Shown in pieces: positions 40,877 to 49,336 of a stretch of DNA of 64,000 nt. The stretch comes from Bacillota bacterium. GTDB taxonomy: Bacteria; Bacillota; Clostridia; Christensenellales; SZUA-584. The position numbers were made by a program, and so were the translations under genes. Where the stretch lies: contig JAEXTV010000007.1 of assembly GCA_023406895.1 (NCBI GenBank), positions 124,001 to 188,000 on the forward strand, written 5' to 3'. Numbering within the stretch: position 1 is the stretch's first letter; every line of letters begins with the position of its first letter. The notes under the pieces are model-generated. The model was not told the origin of the DNA. It made no database searches and saw only the letters and a program-made list of their open reading frames with translations.

Positions 40877-40993
40877 AGCCTTCTCCTAGAGAAGAAGGCG
40901 GTGCGAAACACCGGATGAGGTGTCAAAAAGGCTGATAATGCAAACACCTCATCAGTCGCCTGTCGGCGACAGCTTCTCCTCAAGGAGAAGCCT
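40877..40993. repeat. Dispersed intergenic repeat, copy C, MITE-like
   Basis: The left half AGCCTTCTCCTAGAGAAGAA...CCGGATGAGGTGT matches copy B1. The right half ACACCTCATCAGTCGCC...GACAGCTTCTCCTCAAGGAG is largely its inverse, so the unit has long terminal inverted repeats (GATGAGGTGT/ACACCTCATC inside, AGGAGAAG.CT outside). No transposase is present. The rest of the gap up to 41274 holds nothing recognised except a weak GCCC/GGGC hairpin at 41234-41248. Confidence 0.75.
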
Positions 40994-41274
40994 AAATATG
41001 CGTCTTGGATAGTTTAAATGTTGTTCATATCTCCATCATATGCGAGAGGCTCTTTAGACTCTTATCGACCTGCAAGCTATGCTGGTGTGAAGAAACAGCT
41101 TTTGCATAATGCAATAACGGAGCAAAAAAATAGGCTGTCAAAAAGCCGATTCTGTCTTCTTTAACTGTTGCTTTTGCAGGCGCTGGACAAATCATGCAGC
41201 TGACGGTCTTTTCATTAGACGCAGAAAGTAAATTGCCCTTTTAGGGCTAGTGTATATCAAAAGTTTTAATTGTT

Positions 41275-42351
41275 TTACTGAATATTGACGATCTCCTTGA
41301 TGGTGATATTGAGGAGCGCGCGGTCGTGCCCAAGATCCATGAATGTATCTGTCGGTTTGCCGTCCACAATGAGCTTGACAACGGGGCGAAGACTGGCAGA
41401 TTCGTGGTTCTTGGTGACGATGGCTGTTTCTCCGGAGCTCAGGCGCACACATGTGCCCACCGGATATGGCGCGACCTTGCGTGTGAGCGCATTGACGATG
41501 CTCGGGTCGAACATGGTGTTGTAGCCGCCCATAATGTATTCGATGGCATCCGAGGGCAGCATGGCCTTTCGATAGGGCCTGTCCGCGGTTAGCGCGTCAA
41601 AGACGTCCACCACACCCACAATGCGGCCGAAAAGATGAATCGATTCGCCCGAGAGCCCTTGCGGATAGCCTTTGCCGTTAAACTGCTCGTGGTGCTGCAG
41701 CGCCGTGTTGCGTGCCGCGTCGGGAATATCCATGTAGTCACACAGGTACGCATAGCCGCGCTCGCTGTGTTTTTTTATTTCCTCAAATTCCTCGGGCGTT
41801 AATCGCGAGGGCTTGTTGAGTATCTCCTTTTCAACAAACATCTTTCCCGTATCGTGAAGCAGCGCGCCGAGAGCCAGCTGATGGAGCATTTTTTTGTTGA
41901 GCCCGAGTGTGATACCGATGACGATGGACAATATGGCGACATTGAGGCTGTGGCTGTAAGTGTAGTCATCGTAGGTTCTTAGATCAATCATATTAACCAT
42001 AACCTGGCTTGAGTGAAGAATTTCATCTACCGTGCATTGGAGAAGCTTGTTAATCGTCTGCATGCGCGTTCGAAAGGCCGTTGGTCTGTTGAGCTTCGTG
42101 TTGTCAAGCAGTGCCTGAAGCTCGTTTTTCATCGTCATTTTCAGTTCCGCGCTGACAACATCGTTAACATAAAGGCCTTCCGATAAATCATCGTCGATGT
42201 AAAGCCCCTGGTATCCAAGCTCCGATATTTTTTTGATGAACGCATCGGTTAAGATCCGCCCTTTGCGAAGCAAAATACGGTTTCGCGAAAGCACGAGGTC
42301 TGAGGCCAGTTTGTAGCCGGGGCGCAGGTGGCTAATCGGGATATATCTCAT
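41275..42351 (-). CDS. HD-GYP domain protein, probable c-di-GMP phosphodiesterase
   Basis: A 358-residue cytosolic protein. Residues 1-115 are an unassigned N-terminal region. Residues 118-300 form the HD-GYP domain: YSHSLNVAILS, the metal pair His166-Asp167 (ALLHDTGK), LQHHEQFNGKGYP (219-230) with the HHE and GYP signatures, and DVFDALTADRPYR. Such enzymes cleave cyclic di-GMP. It starts three bases after the cheA stop and closes the cheC-cheD-cheY-cheA unit, tying c-di-GMP level to motility control. Confidence 0.92.
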   Translation of the reverse strand: MRYIPISHLRPGYKLASDLVLSRNRILLRKGRILTDAFIKKISELGYQGLYIDDDLSEGLYVNDVVSAELKMTMKNELQALLDNTKLNRPTAFRTRMQTINKLLQCTVDEILHSSQVMVNMIDLRTYDDYTYSHSLNVAILSIVIGITLGLNKKMLHQLALGALLHDTGKMFVEKEILNKPSRLTPEEFEEIKKHSERGYAYLCDYMDIPDAARNTALQHHEQFNGKGYPQGLSGESIHLFGRIVGVVDVFDALTADRPYRKAMLPSDAIEYIMGGYNTMFDPSIVNALTRKVAPYPVGTCVRLSSGETAIVTKNHESASLRPVVKLIVDGKPTDTFMDLGHDRALLNITIKEIVNIQ

Positions 42352-42354
42352 CTG

Positions 42355-44373
42355 TCAACCCATCAGTCCATTCACGTCCAAAATAAGACTGACACTCCCA
42401 TCTCCAAGTATCGTGCAGCCCGCAATACTCTTGGATAAACCGAGTATCTTCGAGATATAGACGGGCAGAGGTTTTACAACTGTCTGCTGTTCACCGATCA
42501 GCTCGTCGACAAACAGGCAGTAGTTCAGTGTCTGGGTTTCTAAAAGCACCAATATGCCTTCTTCAAAAGACGTGATATCGGTGTCGATATTGAACAATTT
42601 GTGCAGCCGCAATATCGGATAACAATTGCCGCGCATCGTAATCATTTCGTTTCCGTCAGGGTCTTTGGCAATGTCTTTCAGATTCTTCAGCTTGAACGAT
42701 TCCTTAATGGACAGCAGCGGAAGGATGAACACACTGCCGCCGACGCTCACCTGCATGCCTTCGATGATGGCCAGTGTGAGCGGGATGCGTATCTGCACGG
42801 TCATGCCGCGGCCCGGCATGCTGTCCACGGTCAGCGTGCCGCCAAGCTTTTGTATATTTTTCTGTGCCACATCCATGCCCACGCCGCGCCCGGAGAACTC
42901 GGTGACCTGTTCTTTGGTGGAAAAACCGGGAGCAAAAATCAGCGAATAGACTTCCTTGTCCATCATGTCGGCGGGATTCTTTTTCACCAGGCCCTTGCTG
43001 ATGCCCTTTTCGAGAATGGCGTCTCTGTTAAGGCCGCGCCCGTCGTCGGAAACGCTGATCAACACATCGCTGCCTGAGTTATGCGCTTCAAGCGTGATTC
43101 GGCCGGTGGGGCTTTTGCCGATCTTTGAACGTTCTTCTGTGGTTTCCAAACCGTGATCCATTGAGTTGCGGATGATGTGCATGAGCGGGTCGGAGAGATT
43201 GTCGATCACGTTTTTATCAAGCTCCGTATCTTCGCCGACAATGATGAGCTCCGCCTGTTTTCCGAACTTATTGGCCATGTCGCGCACAATGCGTTCCATC
43301 TTATGGAACGTCGCTGAAACAGGAATCATACGGATGGCCATCACGATATCCTGCAGCTCATCTGTCAGCTTGCGAAGCTGGCGTGAGGCCTTATCGAAGC
43401 TGTCCAGCCCGAGCTTTAACACCTCGGGATTTTTGGTCACGGTGGATTCTGTGATGACGATTTCGCCCACGATGTCCATAAGAATATCAAGCTTGTTTAA
43501 GTTGACGCTCATGTAGTTTTGCTGTTTGATATTATGTGAAGCGTCTGCGCTCGGTGCCGTGTTTTCGGAGGCTTTTGCTTTGATGCTTTCGGCGGGTGCG
43601 GCTTCCTCAGCCTTTTGTTCCGACAAATCTTCAAAATGCAGTTCGTTGATAAAGAAGGCTTCTTTGATTTTGTTATGGATCACATGAGAAGGCTGATCCG
43701 ATTCGATGTAGAGATCAAACCCATTGGCTGTGATTTCATCGTCGCTGTGTTCACCGAGGAGATCGCCGGGTACTGTCACAACCTTTTGACACAATGTTTC
43801 TAGTGATTTCACAATACCGAGAGCCCTGATGTTTTCCATCTTGCTGTCTCTTTGAAAAGTGACATGGGCTTTATAGCGGTTCAATCCGGAGATAGCCGCG
43901 GAGAACGGCATAGAGGAAGCCTGCGTATCATCCATGGAAATTTCCTCATCCTTTGGTTCTTGAACCCTGTCTGAGGAAGTGAGAACTTTATAGAATTTGC
44001 GCACATCGTCAGTGATATGGGTTAAATCACCGTCGGGAAGACCGCTGTTTTGAATCTTGCCGAATTCGGCTTTCATCGCATCCACAGATGAAAAGACTAG
44101 GTCGCTGATTTTGCGGTAGTCTCTTTTACGTGCCTGATGCTCGCGCAGGAAGCCGAATAGATCCTCAAGCGCATGAGAAAGGCCGGTGATGTTGTCAAAA
44201 TTCATCATCGCCGAAGATCCTTTTATCGTATGCAGGATGCGGAAAATATCGCCTATTTGCTCTGATGTAAAGGTGCCGCTTTTTTCACAAGCCAAAAGCA
44301 AAGACTCCAGGCTGTCGAGAAGCTGACTGTTTTCATACAGATAAACATCCAGTATCGAATCATTCGCTGACAT
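42355..44373 (-). CDS. cheA: Chemotaxis histidine kinase CheA
   Basis: A 672-residue sensor kinase. The domains appear in order: P1 with phosphorylatable His48 (RILHTIKGSSAMM), a P2-like region, the P3 dimerisation helices, the P4 ATPase domain with N and G boxes (MHIIRNSMDHGLE, ISVSDDGRGLN, GRGVGMDVAQKNI) and the CheW-like P5 domain. It receives signals from chemoreceptors with CheW and passes phosphate to CheY and CheB. No receptor gene lies in the window. Confidence 0.96.
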   Translation of the reverse strand: MSANDSILDVYLYENSQLLDSLESLLLACEKSGTFTSEQIGDIFRILHTIKGSSAMMNFDNITGLSHALEDLFGFLREHQARKRDYRKISDLVFSSVDAMKAEFGKIQNSGLPDGDLTHITDDVRKFYKVLTSSDRVQEPKDEEISMDDTQASSMPFSAAISGLNRYKAHVTFQRDSKMENIRALGIVKSLETLCQKVVTVPGDLLGEHSDDEITANGFDLYIESDQPSHVIHNKIKEAFFINELHFEDLSEQKAEEAAPAESIKAKASENTAPSADASHNIKQQNYMSVNLNKLDILMDIVGEIVITESTVTKNPEVLKLGLDSFDKASRQLRKLTDELQDIVMAIRMIPVSATFHKMERIVRDMANKFGKQAELIIVGEDTELDKNVIDNLSDPLMHIIRNSMDHGLETTEERSKIGKSPTGRITLEAHNSGSDVLISVSDDGRGLNRDAILEKGISKGLVKKNPADMMDKEVYSLIFAPGFSTKEQVTEFSGRGVGMDVAQKNIQKLGGTLTVDSMPGRGMTVQIRIPLTLAIIEGMQVSVGGSVFILPLLSIKESFKLKNLKDIAKDPDGNEMITMRGNCYPILRLHKLFNIDTDITSFEEGILVLLETQTLNYCLFVDELIGEQQTVVKPLPVYISKILGLSKSIAGCTILGDGSVSLILDVNGLMG

Positions 44374-44425
44374 GAAAAGTTCCCTTCTTTCCTAATAATT
44401 AGCTTAAGATGATGCGATTCTTCCT

Positions 44426-44782
44426 TTACGGCAGATTATTCAGCGCTGCAATGATCACATCTTCTTTAAAGGGCTTGACAATAAAGCCTTTGGCTCCCGA
44501 AAGAACGGCTTCTCTGACCATGCTTTCCTGGCCCATGGCGCTGATCATCACAATATTTGCTTTGGGATCCGCCTCCAGAATCTTCTTAAGACTGGTCAGC
44601 CCGTCCATTTCCGGCATTGTGATATCCATTGTCACAATATCAGGTCCAAGCTCCTGATATTTCTGTACGCCAACTTTTCCGTTTTCGGCTTCGCCGATGA
44701 CTTCATAGCCATTTTTGACAAGCATATTTTTGATGGAAACCCTCATAAATGCTGCATCGTCGACGATCAGTACTTTCTTCAT
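44426..44782 (-). CDS. cheY: Chemotaxis response regulator CheY
   Basis: A 118-residue single receiver domain. The acidic pair is Asp8-Asp9, the phosphorylation site is Asp53 (TMDITMPEMDG) and the conserved Lys103 sits in GFIVKPF. It binds the flagellar switch when phosphorylated. It lies between cheD and cheA. The sequence is of the Bacillus/Thermotoga CheY type. Confidence 0.95.
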   Translation of the reverse strand: MKKVLIVDDAAFMRVSIKNMLVKNGYEVIGEAENGKVGVQKYQELGPDIVTMDITMPEMDGLTSLKKILEADPKANIVMISAMGQESMVREAVLSGAKGFIVKPFKEDVIIAALNNLP

Positions 44783-44837
44783 GATTTTAAGTGACCTCCT
44801 GTTTAACGGTTTAAATTTCTGCTGATCAATTTTCTCA

Positions 44838-45323
44838 TCATATGATTTTTACGGCTTTTGGCGATACGGTGCGTATCGACAGCGTGCAGCTCTCACAACA
44901 AAATTCTATGGAACGCCCGCTGCTGCCACCGGTATCCTCGCCGTCCAGAGTGATCCGGTTTTCTTCCAATACTTTTCGGCACATCGCGATATTGCGCTGA
45001 CCGACATTCATGATATCGATTGTTCCTGTGGTATGGAACATATGCGCGCCGCCAGCGATTTTGGCGCGGAGTCTCGAACGCGAAGCGCCCTCCTTTGTAA
45101 CCTGGTCCAGCAGGTCCACGATGGCTGTATCGGCAAACTTACACCGGTTTGTCACCTCGGAACGAATCGACGAGGTGGGCAGCATAATGTGAACCATACC
45201 TCCGATTTTCGCAACGGGATCATACAGCACGAGCCCGATACATGAACCAAGCCCCAAAGTCACAAGTTTGTCCGGAGACCTTGCTATTTTCTGTTCTGCA
45301 ACGCCAATTGTAAATATTCTCAT
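44838..45323 (-). CDS. cheD: Chemoreceptor glutamine deamidase CheD
   Basis: A 161-residue enzyme that deamidates receptor glutamines and pairs with CheC. The catalytic region is LVTLGLGSCIGLVLYDP with the nucleophilic Cys, followed by GMVHIMLP with the active-site His and later AKIAGGAHMF. The start overlaps the cheC stop by four bases, matching the known CheC-CheD partnership. Confidence 0.95.
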   Translation of the reverse strand: MRIFTIGVAEQKIARSPDKLVTLGLGSCIGLVLYDPVAKIGGMVHIMLPTSSIRSEVTNRCKFADTAIVDLLDQVTKEGASRSRLRAKIAGGAHMFHTTGTIDIMNVGQRNIAMCRKVLEENRITLDGEDTGGSSGRSIEFCCESCTLSIRTVSPKAVKII

Positions 45324-45943
45324 ACCAGCCCCATTTGCGTCATCAAACGGTTATAAGATTCAACATCCGGAATCAAAAAGAAATGTCCGAATATGCTGTG
45401 CTCGTTTTCCACGAATTCCGTTTCCATAAACAGCACGTTATCACCGTATTCCCCGTAGGCGGATACGAGAAGATTGAGTACCGCCCCCGCCATATCCAAC
45501 ACGAGTTCGGGCACAGAGGCATCAATGCGCAGTCCGGTCAGGGATGAAATGGCTGAAATGTATGAGCCGATGAGTATATTGGACAGCTCTTTAAGCGCGC
45601 TGAGCTGCATCTCATTGAACTCGCCGCTGTCATCAATCTCGCCGCCCATCTGGGTAATAATGGCTTTGGTCAGTTCATACGCATCGTCGTGGTTAAGCAC
45701 CAGAAGAATATAACCGTCCAGATCATCAGAAATGCCCACAAGCAGCCCGGCGACGATGTTCTCTGGACCGTCGAGTATATCGCAGATCTGTTCATATTCA
45801 CAAAACTGCGCGTGCGGCACCTGTATATTAACTTCATGCCCGAGCATAGATGCTAAGGCCGTTGCTGCATGCCCGGCACCGATGTTTTCGAGTTCTTTTA
45901 GAAAATCAAGCTGATCGCTTGGAATTCCCCCTGAGTTAAACAT
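45320..45943 (-). CDS. cheC: CheY-P phosphatase CheC
   Basis: A 207-residue protein of the CheC/FliY/CheX family. Both phosphatase signatures with E..N are seen: LKELENIGAGHAATAL near residue 16 and ALKELSNILIGSYISAIS near 118. It dephosphorylates CheY-P and is regulated by CheD. The ATG at 45943 has a GGAG site; the frame runs 15 codons further upstream. It is the first gene of the leftward chemotaxis unit. Confidence 0.94.
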   Translation of the reverse strand: MFNSGGIPSDQLDFLKELENIGAGHAATALASMLGHEVNIQVPHAQFCEYEQICDILDGPENIVAGLLVGISDDLDGYILLVLNHDDAYELTKAIITQMGGEIDDSGEFNEMQLSALKELSNILIGSYISAISSLTGLRIDASVPELVLDMAGAVLNLLVSAYGEYGDNVLFMETEFVENEHSIFGHFFLIPDVESYNRLMTQMGLV

Positions 45944-46034
45944 AGTGGCTCCATTCGTTGATGTAATTTTCCCGCAACAATAAAACAAAACCAGTGCGCA
46001 AAATTAAGCGCCCCGATATCTCGTCATATATACC

Positions 46035-46061
46035 ATATCGAATCGATTAATAAAACTGTTA
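46035..46061 (-). promoter_or_regulatory. Candidate sigma-28 (SigD) promoter of the cheC operon
   Basis: On the minus strand TAAC (46058-46061), 15 bp, TTCGATAT (46035-46042) resembles the SigD consensus TAAA-N15-GCCGATAT with three mismatches. It lies about 90 bases upstream of cheC. Confidence 0.4.
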
Positions 46062-46084
46062 AGCTTTTTTAAAAAATCCGATAT
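46059..46084 (+). promoter_or_regulatory. Candidate sigma-28 (SigD) promoter of the flagellar operon
   Basis: TTAA (46059-46062), 14 bp, TCCGATAT (46077-46084) resembles TAAA-N15-GCCGATAT. It overlaps the divergent candidate on the other strand. The predicted start near 46091 gives a 97-base leader. Confidence 0.4.
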
Positions 46085-46187
46085 ATCATATAGAAAGCGA
46101 TACGTTTTGACGCATTAGACATATAACCCGAATTGATTCAACAGAAACGCAAAATCGGCGAAATTTTATCAAAAAAGGGCGAAAGTT

Positions 46188-48056
46188 ATGAGAGTTGAGA
46201 ATATTGGGATATCCAGAAATAGACCCGACAGCCCGCAGCGTCCCGGTTTGTCCGAAGGCGATATGCTGATCGCGGAGGTCACGGATATCAAGGGCGATAA
46301 GGTATTTTTAAAGAATCAGGACGGCGGCGCGGTGTTAACCGCCAAGCTGCTCAGCGATATCGGCGTGGCTGTGGGCGATTATGTGGAGACTGTTGTGGAT
46401 GAAGCAAGCGGCGGACGGTATGTGCTGCGCGTGGTGGATATCTCGCGCCAGGCGCCGTTTGCGACAGAATCCGAATTGTCGGCGGATATCCGGACCATGA
46501 GCCAGGCTGTAAAAGCCCAGACGCTTTTAAGTACGCTGGCCATGCTCAAAAATAACCCGGGGGCCGACCCCAAAACCGCCGCGTTTTTATCGCGGCACGG
46601 GCTGGCCGGTACGGCGGAAAACATCGAGGTTCTCTCGCAGATGGCCAAAGGCCCCGCTCCCTTGACGGCGCTGCTTACACAAATTATCAAGACCATCGAA
46701 ACAAATCCCAAGGCTTTTTCTCAGAGCGGTCCCGCATCGCTGTCAGCCGATCCCGCGGTTCAAACCGCGCAGCCTTTGCAAGCCGATTTGGGCGGCAACA
46801 CTCACAAGACGCTGTCTGACGGGCAGGGAGCAGCTGATAAAGCGGGACAGACCGCGGGACAAACCCAGACACAAAGCAGCCCCGTACACAGCCAAACCAC
46901 CTCTGCGAGCACTGGAATAAGACACGCTGCCTCAGCGGAAACCGTTCCGAATCAGACGGCAGCGGCCGTACCTGCCCAGACGGGCCCCGCGCAAAACAGC
47001 CCTGTTTCGGGCGGCGCTGCCCAGAATATGCCGCAGCAGACTTTGCCTGATGAGGCGAAGATGCCTTCCGTCAGCATACAGACAGCGGAGCCAGCGCCTG
47101 CCGCTACGGCAGAACCGGTACAGCAGAGCCAGAGCCCGGCTCAACCGCAGACAAATCCTGCGGCGGGCGAGCCCGGTACGCAAGCGCCGCAAACAATGCC
47201 GCTATCGGCACCAGAAACAGCGAATGTTGCGGGCGGACAGGTCTTAGATCATACTGTTTTGCCGATACATGCGGATACAAATGTACCCGGTGCGGAAAAA
47301 GCGTTGGCAGGGCCGTTTGCGGATAGAATGGCAGACGTGCCGCAGGCGGAAAGAAGCGCCGCCGGGCAGACGGCGGACGCAAAAACAGCGGCAGGTGAAA
47401 ACGATAACATGACAGAAAACGCGGTCAAAACAATGCGAAAGGGCGATGAGATCGTACAAAAAGCGCTCGGCATGCTGGCCTCTATGGAAGATGCCGAGAA
47501 ACTTGCGGTGCATATAAAAAAGGCCGTGCGGGAAATGCCGGAACAGCTAAAAGAGCTAAAGCTTTTGGCAGATCATGCCGATAATACAGTTAGGGATGTT
47601 GTCACCTCAAAGCTTGACCAGGCTGAAAAGCAGATGTCACTGATGAATGAGGTCAAGCGCTTTGACTGCTATCAGATCCCGCTGCAGACGAACACGCAGC
47701 AGCAGACCACGGCGGAGCTCTTTGTATACCGGCATCGCGGCGGCAAGAAAGCCGTCGATCCGGATAATATACTGATACTTCTGGGTCTCGACATGCAGTA
47801 CATGGGCCGTGTAGAAACACTCGTAAAAACGAGCGGAAAGACCTTAAACATTGAGTTTAATATGGAAGATATGCGGCTGGCGGACGACATGCGCACAGAC
47901 GCGGCACAGCTGAAAGGTGCGGTGCAGCAAGCCGGATACACGCTTTCGGGTGTCAGCGTCAAACAGCTGATTGCGCGCACAACGGTACTCAACGCCGAGG
48001 AGCGCTTTGAAAAGGAAACGGACGGCAGCGCCGGGAATTTGGATATAAGAGTATGA
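46188..48056 (+). CDS. fliK: FliK-like flagellar hook-length control protein (YlqG-like)
   Basis: A 622-residue protein with three parts. Residues 1-90 form a strand-rich N-terminal region. Residues 170-400 are a Gln/Ala/Pro/Thr-rich low-complexity stretch, as in FliK rulers. The C-terminal 150 residues (from FDCYQIPLQ) carry a Flg_hook-like fold with GRVETLVKTSGKTLNIEF. FliK measures hook length and switches export specificity through FlhB. Because an FlhB C-domain paralogue follows directly, the gene corresponds best to Bacillus ylqG. First gene of the rightward operon. Confidence 0.75.
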   Translation: MRVENIGISRNRPDSPQRPGLSEGDMLIAEVTDIKGDKVFLKNQDGGAVLTAKLLSDIGVAVGDYVETVVDEASGGRYVLRVVDISRQAPFATESELSADIRTMSQAVKAQTLLSTLAMLKNNPGADPKTAAFLSRHGLAGTAENIEVLSQMAKGPAPLTALLTQIIKTIETNPKAFSQSGPASLSADPAVQTAQPLQADLGGNTHKTLSDGQGAADKAGQTAGQTQTQSSPVHSQTTSASTGIRHAASAETVPNQTAAAVPAQTGPAQNSPVSGGAAQNMPQQTLPDEAKMPSVSIQTAEPAPAATAEPVQQSQSPAQPQTNPAAGEPGTQAPQTMPLSAPETANVAGGQVLDHTVLPIHADTNVPGAEKALAGPFADRMADVPQAERSAAGQTADAKTAAGENDNMTENAVKTMRKGDEIVQKALGMLASMEDAEKLAVHIKKAVREMPEQLKELKLLADHADNTVRDVVTSKLDQAEKQMSLMNEVKRFDCYQIPLQTNTQQQTTAELFVYRHRGGKKAVDPDNILILLGLDMQYMGRVETLVKTSGKTLNIEFNMEDMRLADDMRTDAAQLKGAVQQAGYTLSGVSVKQLIARTTVLNAEERFEKETDGSAGNLDIRV

Positions 48057-48361
48057 TGAACGATGGCGAAAAGGACGGGATGACCGAGGCGGCGGCGCTT
48101 AAGTATAACGCGCAGGACGACAACGCGCCGTTTATCGTGGCGCTTGGCAAGGGGTATGTCGCCAAACGGATGGTTGAGGAAGCGCACGAACATCATATTC
48201 AGGTGGTTCAGGATCAAAAGCTTTCCGCCGTTCTGCAAAAAATGAGCGTCGGAGATGAAATTCCCGAGGAACTCTACAAAGTGGTTGCTGAAATACTCGT
48301 TTTTGTCAACACCATGGATACCAAATACGGTTCGCGGTTTGGGCTTGACAAAAAACGTTGA
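48053..48361 (+). CDS. FlhB C-terminal domain paralogue (FlhX/YlqH type)
   Basis: A 102-residue soluble protein that aligns with the cytosolic domain of FlhB downstream of its self-cleavage site: PFIVALGKGYVAKRMVEEAH, QDQKLSAVLQKMSVGDEIPE and LYKVVAEILVFV. Compare KIKEKAKEENVEIVENKPLA and YKAVAEVLAYVYRM in FlhB at 59078. It lacks the NPTH site and the membrane part. Such proteins can partly replace the FlhB switch domain during export. It overlaps the previous gene by four bases. Confidence 0.85.
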   Translation: MMNDGEKDGMTEAAALKYNAQDDNAPFIVALGKGYVAKRMVEEAHEHHIQVVQDQKLSAVLQKMSVGDEIPEELYKVVAEILVFVNTMDTKYGSRFGLDKKR

Positions 48362-48392
48362 TATCATGCTTATAAAAGAAAAGGGGAACGGA

Positions 48393-49307
48393 ATGGCTGT
48401 CGGCAATATTGATAGCGTTAAACAGGCCATGCTGGAGCAGCTGTTGAACAAAAGCCAGGAGACGCAAAGCAATGATACAAGTCTGTTTTCCAGCTTGCTG
48501 TCGGCACAAATGCTTGAAGGGCTCAGCGGCTCCTCCGATTCGGCAGATACGCTTTCGGGCCTCGGAGACAAAATGTCAAGCCTGATGCTGCTGTCGATGC
48601 TGGGCGGCAGCTCGGATCTTGCGATGATCAGCCTCGGCAGCGCACTCGCAAGCAAAGGCGCTCTGTCCTCATCGGCGCTTTTGAAAACCGCATCGGCCGC
48701 CTACGGCGCTCCCGCGACGACAGGCACAAATGAGGCGATGACACCCGTCGCGGCATCCAAACCGTGCACACCGGCCATCACGAGCGTCCCGGGCAGACGG
48801 TCCGCGGCGCTTTACCGTCAGGTGATCGACCAGTTTGATGTGGAAAATAACAAACGCTACGAGGTCAACAAAAAAGGGCGCGGAGATACGTACTGCAACA
48901 TCTTCATGTGGGATGTGACGAGCGCAATGGGTGCCGAAATACCGCATTATATCGACGCAGAAACGGGCGCACCGCGGACGTACCCTGATGTGCAGGGAGC
49001 GAGGCAGATGTCGGCCAACAGCATATACAACTGGCTGCATCAGCACGGCGGCCAATACGGCTGGGTTGAGGTGACGCCGGAGCAGGCGCAGGCGCTCGCC
49101 AACGCGGGGTCTCCCGTGGTCACAGCATGGAAGAACACGAGCGGACACGGGCATGTGCAGGTGGTGTGCCCGTCAAAAGACGGCGTTTATGATGAAAAAC
49201 GCGGCGTGACAGTGGCGCAGGCAGGGCGTAAGCTCTCAAGTTATACGCCCATTACGTCGATATATAATAAGAGTTTATCAAAAGTTTCTTACTTTGCCCA
49301 TGCATAA
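48393..49307 (+). CDS. Predicted cysteine peptidase/amidase encoded in the flagellar operon
   Basis: A 304-residue protein. Residues 1-120 are Ser/Leu/Gly-rich and disordered in character, like the N-terminal parts of flagellar export substrates. Residues 135-304 look like a papain-fold cell-wall peptidase: Cys168 in GDTYCNIFMWDVTSAMG starts a helix, and His254 in SGHGHVQVV follows on a strand, the Cys-His order of NlpC/P60 and CHAP enzymes. I infer local peptidoglycan cleavage during flagellum assembly. No signal peptide is visible, which fits type III export. The ATG at 48393 has AAGGGGAAC upstream. Confidence 0.6.
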   Translation: MAVGNIDSVKQAMLEQLLNKSQETQSNDTSLFSSLLSAQMLEGLSGSSDSADTLSGLGDKMSSLMLLSMLGGSSDLAMISLGSALASKGALSSSALLKTASAAYGAPATTGTNEAMTPVAASKPCTPAITSVPGRRSAALYRQVIDQFDVENNKRYEVNKKGRGDTYCNIFMWDVTSAMGAEIPHYIDAETGAPRTYPDVQGARQMSANSIYNWLHQHGGQYGWVEVTPEQAQALANAGSPVVTAWKNTSGHGHVQVVCPSKDGVYDEKRGVTVAQAGRKLSSYTPITSIYNKSLSKVSYFAHA

Positions 49308-49336
49308 GGCTTTTTAGGGTAAAAGGAGGTAATCAA

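Noticed and set aside
48366..48392. The upstream start MLIKEKGNG for the flagellar peptidase
   Set aside because: The AAGGGGAAC ribosome-binding site is correctly spaced only for the ATG at 48393 and would lie inside the longer version.
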